NCBI GenBank assembly: GCA_900314565.1
Contig: OMVU01000017.1
Coordinates: 1 to 53,833, forward strand
Direction: 5' to 3'
DNA from: an uncultured Eubacteriales bacterium
GTDB taxonomy: Bacteria > Bacillota > Clostridia > Lachnospirales > Lachnospiraceae
Length of the DNA: 53,833 nt
Shown: one piece after another, positions 1 to 7,683 of the stretch
Layout: each line of letters starts with the position of its first letter
How positions within the stretch are numbered: the stretch's first letter is position 1
The notes under the pieces: generated by a model
The model's input: the letters and a program-made list of their open reading frames with translations, nothing else
Told to the model about the DNA's origin: nothing
Database searches by the model: none
Program-made: the position numbers and the translations under genes

Positions 1-53
1 ATTACATCCGGAACCAATAAACTTGTTTTGGCATTCACCCACAACCATTCGGT

Positions 54-86
54 GCAGCAGCTCCTATGGATGTGGTACTCTGCTGC
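54..86. repeat. Inverted repeat at left edge
   Basis: A 7-bp arm GCAGCAG (54-60) is repeated inverted as CTGCTGC (80-86) around a 19-nt loop. It overlaps the 3' end of the truncated RpiB-like ORF, so it may mark the end of an inserted or rearranged segment or a weak hairpin. No T-run follows on either strand, so I do not call it a terminator. Confidence 0.3.
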
Positions 87-234
87 TTCGCTTCATAGAA
101 CCCGCCTCAATATAGCTGAGGTCGTCCCGGGATGTGGCATCTGTAAAATCATAACCCTCCCCGGACAGAAAATCGACAATCGCCTTTTTCAGATGAAGCG
201 CTGAGGCTTCTGCACAGATAATAACTTTTTTCAT
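64..234 (-). pseudogene. Truncated RpiB/LacA-like sugar-phosphate isomerase
   Basis: A 56-residue ORF with ATG at 234 preceded by a good ribosome-binding site (AGAGGAGA, 7 bases upstream). The first ~45 residues (MKKVIICAEASALHLKKAIV...) resemble the N-terminal strand-helix unit of the RpiB/LacA/LacB isomerases, where the usual start is MKIAIGADHAG followed by ELKE. Full-length members are about 140-150 residues, so the catalytic Cys/Thr region is missing. The last ~11 residues (GSMKRSSRVPHP) look unrelated and end next to an inverted repeat. I infer that a rearrangement cut the gene after codon ~45. The family assignment rests on weak similarity; a short unrelated protein is possible. Confidence 0.4.
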
Positions 235-277
235 GAAACTCTCCTCTGCGATAAGATCTTTACTGAACCACTGATTA

Positions 278-368
278 AATTCCCTCCCCTGCATAGCCGG
301 GGTGCTATACCGGAATCTCCATGGGCACCGAAAGCGGAATTCCCTCCCCTGCATAGCCGGGGTGCTAT
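278..368. repeat. Two 31-bp direct repeats, 60-bp period (CRISPR-like)
   Basis: An identical 31-bp sequence beginning AATTCCCTCCCCTGCATAG occurs at 278-308 and 338-368, separated by a unique 29-bp spacer. The unit has a small internal CCCC/GGGG dyad. The 60-bp period is in the range of CRISPR arrays, but only two copies exist and no cas gene is in the window. It lies between the truncated isomerase and the glgA terminator. A relic mini-array or a simple local duplication are both possible. Confidence 0.6.
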
Positions 369-389
369 TTTGTCAGCGACACAATGAAA

Positions 390-435
390 AGAGCCCTGCA
401 TATGACAGCATGTGTTACTGCTTATGCAAGGCTCT
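390..435 (-). terminator. Putative terminator of glgA
   Basis: A 12-bp arm at 390-401 (AGAGCCCTGCAT) pairs, with one mismatch, with ATGCAAGGCTCT at 424-435. Read on the minus strand the stem is followed by TTTTCATT. It lies about 115 bp downstream of the glgA stop. Confidence 0.55.
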
Positions 436-548
436 GCCATGCAGTTGTTACAGGATGGATCGTTCTGCTTTTTCAGGCTGATAGTGCCGGCTCAAAAGCA
501 AAGTCCTGTATCCTTTCAAGGCTTTTTATCCCGGTCATGCTGCGGTAC

Positions 549-2585
549 TTACCAGGCAGTGAGCTCCAGATAAAGATCCTTGTACTGTTTTGCCGAGTTA
601 TCCCACGAAACGTTCTTGGCCATATCGCGGTGAACCATCTCGTCCCAATAGAAACGGTTCTCAAAGTACAATGTCTTTGCCCGGTTGATCGCATCGTAGA
701 GAAGCCCCGTCTCATATCTGTCAAATGTAAAGCCGTTGCCCCAGTCAGCAAACATGTTGTAAGGCTCCACAGTATCCTTAAGACCGCCGGTCTCTCTGAC
801 GATCGGAACTGTACCGTAGTGCATGGCGATGAGCTGTGTCAGTCCGCAGGGCTCGAACTGTGAAGGCACGAGCAGTGCGTCGCATCCGGCATAAATACGA
901 TGGCTTCTCGCCTCATCGTACTGGATGCACGCGGCAAGCTGCCCCTTATATTCATTCTCATAGTACCGGAAGGAATTCTCATACTCGGGATCGCCGGTGC
1001 CGAGTATCACGACCTGGGTGAACGGATCCATGATCTGCGGGATGCAGGCATTTACCAGATCGAGCCCTTTCTGGTTCGTCAGTCTGGAGATGAGTCCGAT
1101 AACAAATTTGTCCTCGTTCTCCTCAAGGCCAAGCTCCTTCTGCAGGGCCAGCTTGTTCTCCTTCTTTTTGGCAATCACATCTTCGTTGCTGTACGGCGCA
1201 GCAATGTCCTTGTCTTTTGAAGGATCCCAGATATCATAATCAATACCGTTCACGATGCCGCGCAGTTTCCCCGAGTGATAACGCAGATGATCTGCCAGAC
1301 CCTCTCCATACTCGTATGTCTGAATCTCGCCGGCGTACGTATTGGAAACAGTGGTGATCATATTGGAGTAGGTCAGTCCGCCCTTGAACATATTCGCATC
1401 GAGCCAGTTCTGGGTCAGTGCATCCTTGTTGAAAACATAATCCGGCAGATTCGTCCAGTACTTGATGGTCTCAATATTGTAAATACCCTGGAAACGCAGG
1501 TTGTGAATCGTGATCATGGTCTTTGCATTTCCGATGGGGGTGTCCTGGAAAAATGTGCGCAGGAATACCGGAACGAGGCCTGCCTGCCAGTCATGGCAGT
1601 GGATAATATTCGGGATCCAGTCCATATAATTAAGCGCCGCGAGTGCTGCCTTGCTGAAATAGCAGTACTTCGGGATATCATCGATCAGATTTGTATACGG
1701 CTTATCCCCTCCGAAGAATTCCTCGTTGTCAATGAAATCATAGACCACACCGTCCCAGACATACTCCATAATGCCGACATAGTACTGCTTTCCGTCACTG
1801 GTCAGATCCATATAGAAACTTCCCCGGTAGACCATCTTCTCCTGATATTTCTGCGGAATGCACTTGTACCTCGGAAGGATCACCTTCACATCACAGTTCC
1901 TGTGGACCAGCGCCTTGGGAAGGGAGTACATGACATCTCCGAGTCCGCCGGTCTTTACGAACGGATAACATTCAGACCCGATAAATGCGATGCTCCTGCG
2001 TGGTGTCTCGGGTTCCTGTGCCTGGACCGGCTCCTCGACAGCAGCCAAAATTTCATCAGCTGAAGCCTCCACGGCAGCTTCTTCCGCTGCGACCTCTTCC
2101 ACTGCTGCTTCTTTCACAGCAGTCTCTTCTACTGCAGCCTCTTTCACTGCGGCTTCTTTCACTGCAGTCTCTTCCACTGCATCCGCTTTTACAGCAGCCT
2201 CTTTTACAGCAGTCTCTTCCGCTATAGCCTCTTTTACAGCAGTCTCTTCCACGACAGCCTCTTTTACAGCAGTCTCTTCCACTGGAACTTTTTTAGCTGC
2301 AGCTGTTTTCGCTGACGCTTTTTTCGGAGCAGCTTTCTTTGCTGCAGGTTTCTTTGCTGCAGTTTCCTTTACGGCAGTTTTCTTTGCTGCAGTTTTTTTC
2401 GCTGGGGTTTTCTTCTCAGCAGGTTCCTTTGCTGCAGTTTTTTTCGCTGCGGGCTTTTTTGCTGCAGCTTTTTTTGCTGCAGGTTTCTTCTCAGCAGCTT
2501 TCTCTTCTGCCGCTGCCTTTACTTCAGCGGTCTTCTCTGCAGCTTCCTTTTCAGCAATTTTATCGTTTGCAGATTTAGCAGCCAT
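549..2585 (-). CDS. glgA: Glycogen synthase with Ala/Lys-rich N-terminal extension
   Basis: ADP-glucose:1,4-alpha-glucan glucosyltransferase (GT5) for glycogen synthesis in the cytoplasm. The start at 2585 (MAAKSANDK) is chosen because GAAGGAGG sits just before it; an upstream in-frame ATG at 2618 lacks this. The catalytic region starts about residue 197 (RRSIAFIGSECYPF) and shows the family's nucleotide-sugar loop KTGGLGDV, the HCHDWQAG motif, the C-terminal SQFEPCGLTQL acceptor/catalytic segment and TGGLKDTV. Typical GlgA is about 480 residues; this one is 678. The extra N-terminus is first Lys/Ala/Pro-rich (AAKKPAAKK units, histone-H1-like) and then acidic (EETAVKEAA units), with no signal peptide. 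The catalytic function is secure; the role of the tail is unknown. It could tether the enzyme to glycogen, nucleoid or partner proteins. Confidence 0.93.
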   Translation of the reverse strand: MAAKSANDKIAEKEAAEKTAEVKAAAEEKAAEKKPAAKKAAAKKPAAKKTAAKEPAEKKTPAKKTAAKKTAVKETAAKKPAAKKAAPKKASAKTAAAKKVPVEETAVKEAVVEETAVKEAIAEETAVKEAAVKADAVEETAVKEAAVKEAAVEETAVKEAAVEEVAAEEAAVEASADEILAAVEEPVQAQEPETPRRSIAFIGSECYPFVKTGGLGDVMYSLPKALVHRNCDVKVILPRYKCIPQKYQEKMVYRGSFYMDLTSDGKQYYVGIMEYVWDGVVYDFIDNEEFFGGDKPYTNLIDDIPKYCYFSKAALAALNYMDWIPNIIHCHDWQAGLVPVFLRTFFQDTPIGNAKTMITIHNLRFQGIYNIETIKYWTNLPDYVFNKDALTQNWLDANMFKGGLTYSNMITTVSNTYAGEIQTYEYGEGLADHLRYHSGKLRGIVNGIDYDIWDPSKDKDIAAPYSNEDVIAKKKENKLALQKELGLEENEDKFVIGLISRLTNQKGLDLVNACIPQIMDPFTQVVILGTGDPEYENSFRYYENEYKGQLAACIQYDEARSHRIYAGCDALLVPSQFEPCGLTQLIAMHYGTVPIVRETGGLKDTVEPYNMFADWGNGFTFDRYETGLLYDAINRAKTLYFENRFYWDEMVHRDMAKNVSWDNSAKQYKDLYLELTAW
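2035..2560 (-). repeat. Degenerate tandem repeats encoding the GlgA tail
   Basis: Within glgA the DNA repeats short units encoding AAKK(T/P/A) in the upstream half and a roughly 24-27-bp unit encoding EETAVKEA in the downstream half. Both parts stay in frame. Such arrays expand and contract by slippage, so tail length is likely to vary between strains (inference). Confidence 0.75.
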
Positions 2586-2655
2586 CTCTTTTCCTCCTTC
2601 AGATTTTGCTATTCCCAAACCATCTTCTTCTTACACGATACAATCTTCTGTTTTT

Positions 2656-2684
2656 AATCTACCATATTACTTTTCTTATATCAA
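2656..2684 (-). promoter_or_regulatory. Putative sigma-A promoter of glgA
   Basis: On the minus strand TTGATA (2679-2684) and TAGATT (2656-2661) are separated by 17 bp, about 70 bp upstream of the chosen glgA start. -35 matches consensus at five of six positions, -10 at four of six. From 2690 to 2910 I see only AT-rich DNA without a supportable gene. Confidence 0.45.
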
Positions 2685-2914
2685 TTGATGAATCAAATTG
2701 TTAACAAGAGTCTCCATACGTGTTTGAAATTACAGTAACCAGTTGATTATATTTAGAGATTTAATTCCATCGTAGGATGCATCCAATCCAGGCTCCAGGG
2801 ACAGAATGATCTTTTATAACATTTTTCATATTCCTATATGGTCATTTTTCTTCTCAGTTATACGGTGTCTCTTCCTGTGTGATAATTTGTTATCAAGGCA
2901 TTACCAGATAAAAG

Positions 2915-3236
2915 CTATTTCACCTGCCAGTATCCAGTCTTATTGGAACCGATACGGCTGATCAATTCCTTTCCTTTGAGCGAAGCCAGAACACGAGTGA
3001 TCGTACGCTGAGATTTTCCTGTCTTTACTATTAATTCCGCGTTGGTAATCCCGGGATCATCCCGTAGACAACTTAACACAGCCTGTTCCAGGTCACTTAT
3101 ATGGTCATTTATCCGGCCATTTTCATGGCCAGATAATGGCGACTTATTTCAGTCGATCCTTGAAAACTCGATTTTGAAGTCCGTATCGGCATTTTCGTAT
3201 TTGATTTCAACCCCTGCCACATTGCAAAGCGAATAG
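2915..3236 (-). pseudogene. C-terminal remnant of AlbA/RecG-like ATP-binding protein
   Basis: Reading the minus strand from about 3236, one frame gives GFFYSLCNVAGVEIKYENAD followed by TDFKIEFSRID, then an in-frame TGA, and continues in the same frame with NKSPLSGHENGRINDHISD and DLEQAVLSCLRDDPGITNAE, ending WQVK at 2915. This matches the architecture of the C-terminus of AlbA_2-type DNA-binding ATPases (a (G)xEIKYE...F.I.F.R strand region, a linker, then a winged helix). The internal stop and missing N-terminal domains make it a decayed fragment. The assignment is by recalled family pattern and is moderate to low. Confidence 0.45.
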
Positions 3237-3346
3237 AAAAAGCCTTGCAACCACAGGGTTTCTGCAGCCACAAGGCTTAATTAGTTTAGTTCATTTTGTG
3301 AGCCTCTCTATACTTTCTTATTGAAATTCCACAAAAGATGCCTGTT

Positions 3347-3706
3347 TTAAGCACTTTTTGGAACGCCTATAGTTCTAGGAGGCGAGGCATCAAAACTGAG
3401 AGAACTGCCGGAAGGCAGAAGGCCGGAAATACTTTTTCGGACATAGTCCATCATGGCATTTTCCGCGACAGCCTTCACGTAAGCGAGGAACCGGTTTCCG
3501 GTATTTTGATCATACGTTTCGACCGCTTTCATAAATCCAATGGATGCCTCCTGGACCAGATCGTCTTCTTCCAGCATCATGCCGCGATACAGGTTCCTGA
3601 TCTCTCTTGCCATATACCGAATTGACGGCATAACATTATTTATCAGCCTTGTTACAGCATCCTGATCCCCCTCCCTGGCGAGAGCCCAAAGCTGTTCATT
3701 TGTCAT
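3347..3706 (-). CDS. Sigma-70-like factor with region 2 only
   Basis: A 119-residue protein from ATG 3706 (MTNEQLWALAREGDQDAV). It shows the sigma-70 region 2 pattern: helix-rich start, then EEDDLVQEASIGFMKAVETY and YDQNTGNRFLAYVKAVAENA with MMDYVRK, which bind core polymerase and the -10 element in true sigma factors. Region 4, which reads the -35 element, is absent; the ORF ends in GVPKSA. Full alternative sigma factors are about 170-200 residues, so this is probably a truncated gene, although region-2-only proteins could act as modulators. It overlaps the preceding ORF by 11 bases (translational coupling). A longer TTG start at 3730 is possible. Confidence 0.55.
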   Translation of the reverse strand: MTNEQLWALAREGDQDAVTRLINNVMPSIRYMAREIRNLYRGMMLEEDDLVQEASIGFMKAVETYDQNTGNRFLAYVKAVAENAMMDYVRKSISGLLPSGSSLSFDASPPRTIGVPKSA

Positions 3707-3890
3707 GAACCGGAGCTCCCGGACGGACAAACAGCTTCAGCATCTCAGAGCGCAGCCCGGCCATGCTTTCAGCAGGAATTTCTTCTGTAGCAGCTATATC
3801 GATAATGGTATCTACGATATATTCAGGAGTCATATCATGCAGGTTAAATTTTTTCTTCCCTTTCATCAGGTTTTTCTGGAACTTTTTCAT
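3696..3890 (-). CDS. Small basic protein of unknown function
   Basis: I do not recognise this protein. From ATG 3890 it has 64 residues (MKKFQKNLMKGKKKFNLHDM...), with a Lys-rich N-terminus and a helical acidic/hydrophobic C-terminal half. The start is favoured by GAAGGAAATA directly upstream; in-frame alternatives are ATG 3911 and TTG 3953, which would give 85 residues just after the aminotransferase stop. It overlaps the sigma-like gene by 11 bases, so the pair is probably co-transcribed and may be related in function, for example a regulator of that sigma factor (inference only). Confidence 0.4.
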   Translation of the reverse strand: MKKFQKNLMKGKKKFNLHDMTPEYIVDTIIDIAATEEIPAESMAGLRSEMLKLFVRPGAPVHDK

Positions 3891-3959
3891 TATTTCCTTC
3901 GTTGCCACCATCTTTGGTTCAGCCAGGGGTTTTGCATTCTGCTTTATATTCAATTCACT

Positions 3960-5555
3960 TTAAAGCAGCGCGCTGACACAATCTTCAAGAATGGAAACTG
4001 CCTTACTGCAGTCTTCCTCTGTAACAATGAGCGGAGGGATCATGCGGATTGTATGGGCACCAATCGCAGTAATGAGTAAATGCCGGTGCAGCGCTTCGTG
4101 CTTAACATCAACACCGGAAATGGTATCATCGAACTCCACGCCCACCAAAAGTCCCTGATGGCGAACTTCTTTCACATGCGGCAATTCTTCCAGACACCGG
4201 GCAAAGAAATCGCCGACTCTTTTTGCATTTCCGGCAAGATCCCGGTCCAGAAGCTCGTTCACCTCTGCAAGCGCAGCCGCACAGCAGACGGGATGGCCTC
4301 CAAAGGTTGTTCCGTGCGATCCCGGAGTAAATGCCTTTGCGACCTCCGCAGAAGCACAGATTGCACCGATGGGCATACCGCCTCCCAAGGCTTTTGCCAT
4401 AGAGACAATGTCCGGCTGAATGCCGTAATTCATATAAGACATGATATTTCCGGTGCGGCACCATCCGGTCTGAACTTCGTCGATCAGCAGAAGCATGCCG
4501 TTTTCGTCGCAGAATTCACGCAGCCCGCACAGAAATTCGGGTGTTGCCGGATGTACACCGCCTTCACCCTGAACCGGTTCTACCATAATAGCAATCGTAT
4601 TTTCTGTACAGGCGGCTTTAAATGCCGCAAGATCATTGTAAGGCGCATAAGAAAATCCGTAAGTCATGGGACCAAAACCGATCTGACAGCCGTTGCCGGG
4701 CTGACCGGTAGCGGACATGGCACCAAAGGTTCTTCCGTGGAATCCCATCTTGGCAGTGACGATATGATATTTATTGGGACCGCATTTTTCAATGCCGTAT
4801 TTACGGGCCATTTTGATCATGGCCTCGTTCGCCTCCGTACCGGAGTTCTGGAAAAAGATCTTATCCATTCCAAGCGTCTCGCATATTTTTTCCGCAAGGA
4901 GCGCCTGCGGGATCGTATACGGATAATTAAACGTATGCATGATATCCTGCACCTGGTCGATTACGGCACTGACGACTTTTTCGTTGCAGCTGCCGGCCGA
5001 GTTTACCGCAATGCCTGCATAAAAATCGAGATAAGGGGTTCCGTTCTCATCAAAAATGTACTGGTCTCTGGCCGTTTCTGCCAGGAAATCGAAGCGCTTA
5101 TACGTTTCGATCATGTATTTGTCTACTTTATCCTTAATATCCTGGAAACTCAGTCCCGTCTCTTTCAGTTTCATACCCTGTTCCTTACGATCGTTCTTTG
5201 TCGGATTATTGTCGTCCAGTTCCTTTGACTTCTTCACGTGATGCGGATTCACCAGTACCGGCTTCATGCCGTTGTCCTGAAGGAACTTCCCCAGGTTGAA
5301 CCAGTAATGGCCTGTCGGCTCCATCCCCGGTAGTACTGCATCCTTACCATGCTCTGTCTGTATGTGAAGGATCCATGCCTTAAACTCTGTGAAGCCCGGT
5401 TCTGTATTGCTGAACTTAAATGGCTTCTTAGAGAACTCGATTCCCCGCCAGTCAAAAGCCCTGGCATAATGGAATTCGCTTCCGACATCGATACCTACAA
5501 CCAAAGTGTTTTCTGTTACTGCTTCAATTTTTGCGTTCTGCGTGTTAGACTTCAT
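3960..5555 (-). CDS. IS110 transposase fragment fused to class III aminotransferase
   Basis: A 531-residue reading frame made of two unrelated parts. Residues 1-127 are the N-terminus of an IS110-family DEDD transposase: GIDVGSEFHYA (D23), MEPTGHYW (E79) and NPTKNDRKE (D122), cut exactly where the family continues DAKVIA. From M128 onward it is a complete ~404-residue PLP-dependent class III aminotransferase of the acetylornithine/omega-amino type, with NSGTEANEAM, FHGRT, DEVQTGWCRTG and the PLP lysine in MAKALGGG. The native start is probably ATG 5174, which still has AAGGA 7 bases upstream. It follows gabT by 60 bp and lies in the polyamine operon, so it likely acts on putrescine-, lysine- or ornithine-derived amines. 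Whether the fusion or only the 404-residue form is made is unknown. Confidence 0.8.
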   Translation of the reverse strand: MKSNTQNAKIEAVTENTLVVGIDVGSEFHYARAFDWRGIEFSKKPFKFSNTEPGFTEFKAWILHIQTEHGKDAVLPGMEPTGHYWFNLGKFLQDNGMKPVLVNPHHVKKSKELDDNNPTKNDRKEQGMKLKETGLSFQDIKDKVDKYMIETYKRFDFLAETARDQYIFDENGTPYLDFYAGIAVNSAGSCNEKVVSAVIDQVQDIMHTFNYPYTIPQALLAEKICETLGMDKIFFQNSGTEANEAMIKMARKYGIEKCGPNKYHIVTAKMGFHGRTFGAMSATGQPGNGCQIGFGPMTYGFSYAPYNDLAAFKAACTENTIAIMVEPVQGEGGVHPATPEFLCGLREFCDENGMLLLIDEVQTGWCRTGNIMSYMNYGIQPDIVSMAKALGGGMPIGAICASAEVAKAFTPGSHGTTFGGHPVCCAAALAEVNELLDRDLAGNAKRVGDFFARCLEELPHVKEVRHQGLLVGVEFDDTISGVDVKHEALHRHLLITAIGAHTIRMIPPLIVTEEDCSKAVSILEDCVSALL

Positions 5556-5600
5556 TTGAAATACCTCTTTGTTTTATAAGATTTTCACGATTTAAACTAT
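5175..5600 (-). mobile_element. 5' remnant of an IS110-family element
   Basis: Contains the first ~127 codons of an IS110 transposase with its own ribosome-binding site (AAAGAGG before ATG 5555). The C-terminal Ser-containing domain and right end are gone. IS110 elements lack clear terminal inverted repeats, so the left boundary cannot be placed exactly; 5600 is approximate. Confidence 0.65.
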
Positions 5601-5615
5601 ACAGGAAGCTCCTGA

Positions 5616-6986
5616 TCAGTCGTTCTGGGAATCGCCCGAACATTTATTGACCGCTTCTTCAAAGATGTCAAGACCCGCTTCCAGCTGCTCATCCGTCATA
5701 ACGAGCGGCGCGAGGAAGCGGATCACGTTTCCGTAAGTGCCTGCATTTTCCACCATCAATCCGTTATGAACGCATTCCTGTATGATGGCGGTGGTCAGGG
5801 CGGTATCCGGTGTTTTTTTCGTTTGATCAGAAACGAATTCTATGCCTACCATACCGCCCAGGCCCCGCACATCACCGATACAGTCATATCGGTCCATCAT
5901 TTTTGTGTACCGATCCATGACCTTCCTGCCAATCGAAGCAGAGCGGCCCGCCAGGTCGTCCCGCTCCATGATCTCGATCACCTTAAGCGCCGCGGCGCAG
6001 GCAAGCGCGTTGCCGCAGAATGTTCCGCCAATGGTGCCAGGAGCCGGGGCATCCATGATCTTTGCGGAAGCAATAATTGCCGAAAGCGGTACACCTCCCG
6101 CAATGCTCTTTGCTGTCGCGATAATATCCGGTTCCACGCCGATTTCCTGCCAGTATTCCGACGCAAACATCTTACCGGTCCGGCAGAAACCGGACTGGAC
6201 TTCGTCAGCAACCAGAAGGATGCCGTGATCATCGCAAATTTCACGCAGCGCTTTTACCCATTCCAGCGGCGCAGGAATAAATCCTCCCTCTCCCTGGAGC
6301 GGTTCCACGACCATTGCGGCGATGGTATTTGCCGGAGCACACTGCTCGAAAACATCTTTAACAGATTTAATATAGTAATCCACCAGCGCTTCATCCGGCA
6401 TTCCTTCCGGGCGCCGGTAATAATACGGGAACAGCGCGCGAAATACCCCATCCGGAAACGGGCCCATACCCACAGCGTATGCTTTCTTTGCTGTCATAGA
6501 CATCGTGAGAAGCGTACGTCCATGAAAAGCGCCGGAAAATACAATGATATTGGGCCTGCCGGTATAGGCTTTGGCAAGCTTAACGGCATTCTCATCGGCT
6601 TCTGCTCCTGAGTTTGCAAAGTACGCTTTCTTCCGGTCTCCGCGCACCGGTGCGATCCGGCTCAGTTTTTCCGCAAGTGAGACATACCCCTCATGCGTGA
6701 CAGTATTGAACATACCATGAAAGTATTTTTCCGCCTGTTCTTTTACCGCCTCTACGACTTCGGGATGCGAATAACCGATATTCAGAACACCTACCCCGCC
6801 GATCCAGTCCAAAAAACGGTTTCCGTCCACGTCTTCGATCATTGCGCCTTCTCCGCGGCTGATCACGACAGGATAGACGCAGCCGATTGCTTTAGGCGTA
6901 GCCTGTTCCCGTCTTTCAATGATTGCCCGCGCTTTTGGCCCGGGCAAAGTTTCTGTCACAATTTGTGGCAAAGAATCTCTGAGCAT
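5616..6986 (-). CDS. gabT: 4-aminobutyrate aminotransferase
   Basis: Class III PLP aminotransferase of 456 residues, about the family length. Expected reaction: GABA + 2-oxoglutarate to succinic semialdehyde + glutamate. Visible motifs: NSGAEADENAVKLA (cofactor phosphate region), GAFHGRT, cofactor-binding Asp in LLVADEVQSGFCRTG (D261), PLP lysine in ATAKSIAGG (K293), and IGGTFCGNALACAAAL. ATG 6986 has CGGAGGG in front. It lies downstream of putrescine aminotransferase and aldehyde dehydrogenase genes on the same strand, giving a complete putrescine-to-succinic-semialdehyde route. Discrimination from other omega-amino aminotransferases (for example 5-aminovalerate) is by context; class III membership is certain. 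Confidence 0.82.
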   Translation of the reverse strand: MLRDSLPQIVTETLPGPKARAIIERREQATPKAIGCVYPVVISRGEGAMIEDVDGNRFLDWIGGVGVLNIGYSHPEVVEAVKEQAEKYFHGMFNTVTHEGYVSLAEKLSRIAPVRGDRKKAYFANSGAEADENAVKLAKAYTGRPNIIVFSGAFHGRTLLTMSMTAKKAYAVGMGPFPDGVFRALFPYYYRRPEGMPDEALVDYYIKSVKDVFEQCAPANTIAAMVVEPLQGEGGFIPAPLEWVKALREICDDHGILLVADEVQSGFCRTGKMFASEYWQEIGVEPDIIATAKSIAGGVPLSAIIASAKIMDAPAPGTIGGTFCGNALACAAALKVIEIMERDDLAGRSASIGRKVMDRYTKMMDRYDCIGDVRGLGGMVGIEFVSDQTKKTPDTALTTAIIQECVHNGLMVENAGTYGNVIRFLAPLVMTDEQLEAGLDIFEEAVNKCSGDSQND

Positions 6987-7054
6987 TGCTTTCCCTCCGA
7001 ATGAATTATTTATCTGTGATGCTTACAATGCACTGTGACAATTATATCTGGTGC

Positions 7055-7669
7055 TTATAATCGGAATCTTCGTTTTACGGCTTCTACAAGAAACTCCGCC
7101 GTACCTTCCACGCCGAACAGACTGCTGTCTATCAGAAGATTCTTTGTCCGCTTATCGTCCAGCAGACAGCCGGCATACCGCATCTGATAGCTGTCTCTCG
7201 CCTTATCCACTTCCACGCACATCCTCCGGGCTTCGTCCTCACTGAGGCCAAGCTGCTCCACGCTGTTGCGGACACGCACCTCGAACGGAGCATAGATGTA
7301 TATATGCATGGCATTCTTCATTTCGTGGAGAATAAAATCACTGCAGCGTCCGACGATGATACAGCTTTCCTTCTCGGCAAGAAACTGTATAATGTTTTTC
7401 TGTGCTTCAAAGATCTTATCCTGCTCATCGGGCGATTCGCTGCCAAGGGGAAGAAGCATCTTCCAGAAGGGGTTTCTTCCCTTCTTTTCACCTGTTTCTT
7501 CGCTTTCCCGAACGCGGGAAACCGGAAGGTTCAGCTTCTGCGCGGCCTGATCCACAAGATCACGGTCATAGAATTCAATCCCCAGCTTCTCCGACATGCT
7601 GCGCGCGATCGGGCGGCCCATAGAACCAAACTGCCGCTGGATTGTCACTACATAAGTTTCCTTTTTCAT
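7055..7669 (-). CDS. Cytidylate kinase-like family protein
   Basis: A 204-residue P-loop protein from ATG 7669, preceded by AAAGGTGG; two GTG codons just upstream could extend it by four residues. The N-terminus (YVVTIQRQFGSMGRPIARSM) has the shape of the family ISRQFGSGGR loop, followed by LGIEFYDRDLV, a lid-like acidic segment, and IIVGRCSDFIL. True Cmk uses CMP and ATP; this subfamily is common in clostridia and its substrate is generally unassigned. The P-loop carries Met where Gly is usual (GSMG). It is 14 bp downstream of the aldehyde dehydrogenase and 68 bp upstream of gabT, so it belongs to the polyamine operon for reasons I cannot derive from sequence. Confidence 0.7.
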   Translation of the reverse strand: MKKETYVVTIQRQFGSMGRPIARSMSEKLGIEFYDRDLVDQAAQKLNLPVSRVRESEETGEKKGRNPFWKMLLPLGSESPDEQDKIFEAQKNIIQFLAEKESCIIVGRCSDFILHEMKNAMHIYIYAPFEVRVRNSVEQLGLSEDEARRMCVEVDKARDSYQMRYAGCLLDDKRTKNLLIDSSLFGVEGTAEFLVEAVKRRFRL

Positions 7670-7683
7670 CCTTTTCACCACCT

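Noticed and set aside
278-368. Genuine CRISPR array
   Set aside because: Only two repeats and no cas genes in the window; kept as a direct repeat with a low-interest finding.
1990-2688. Plus-strand 232-residue Ala/Phe/Ser-rich frame opposite the glgA tail
   Set aside because: It is the antisense of the repeat DNA encoding the GlgA tail; no ribosome-binding site and composition only reflects GCN repeats.
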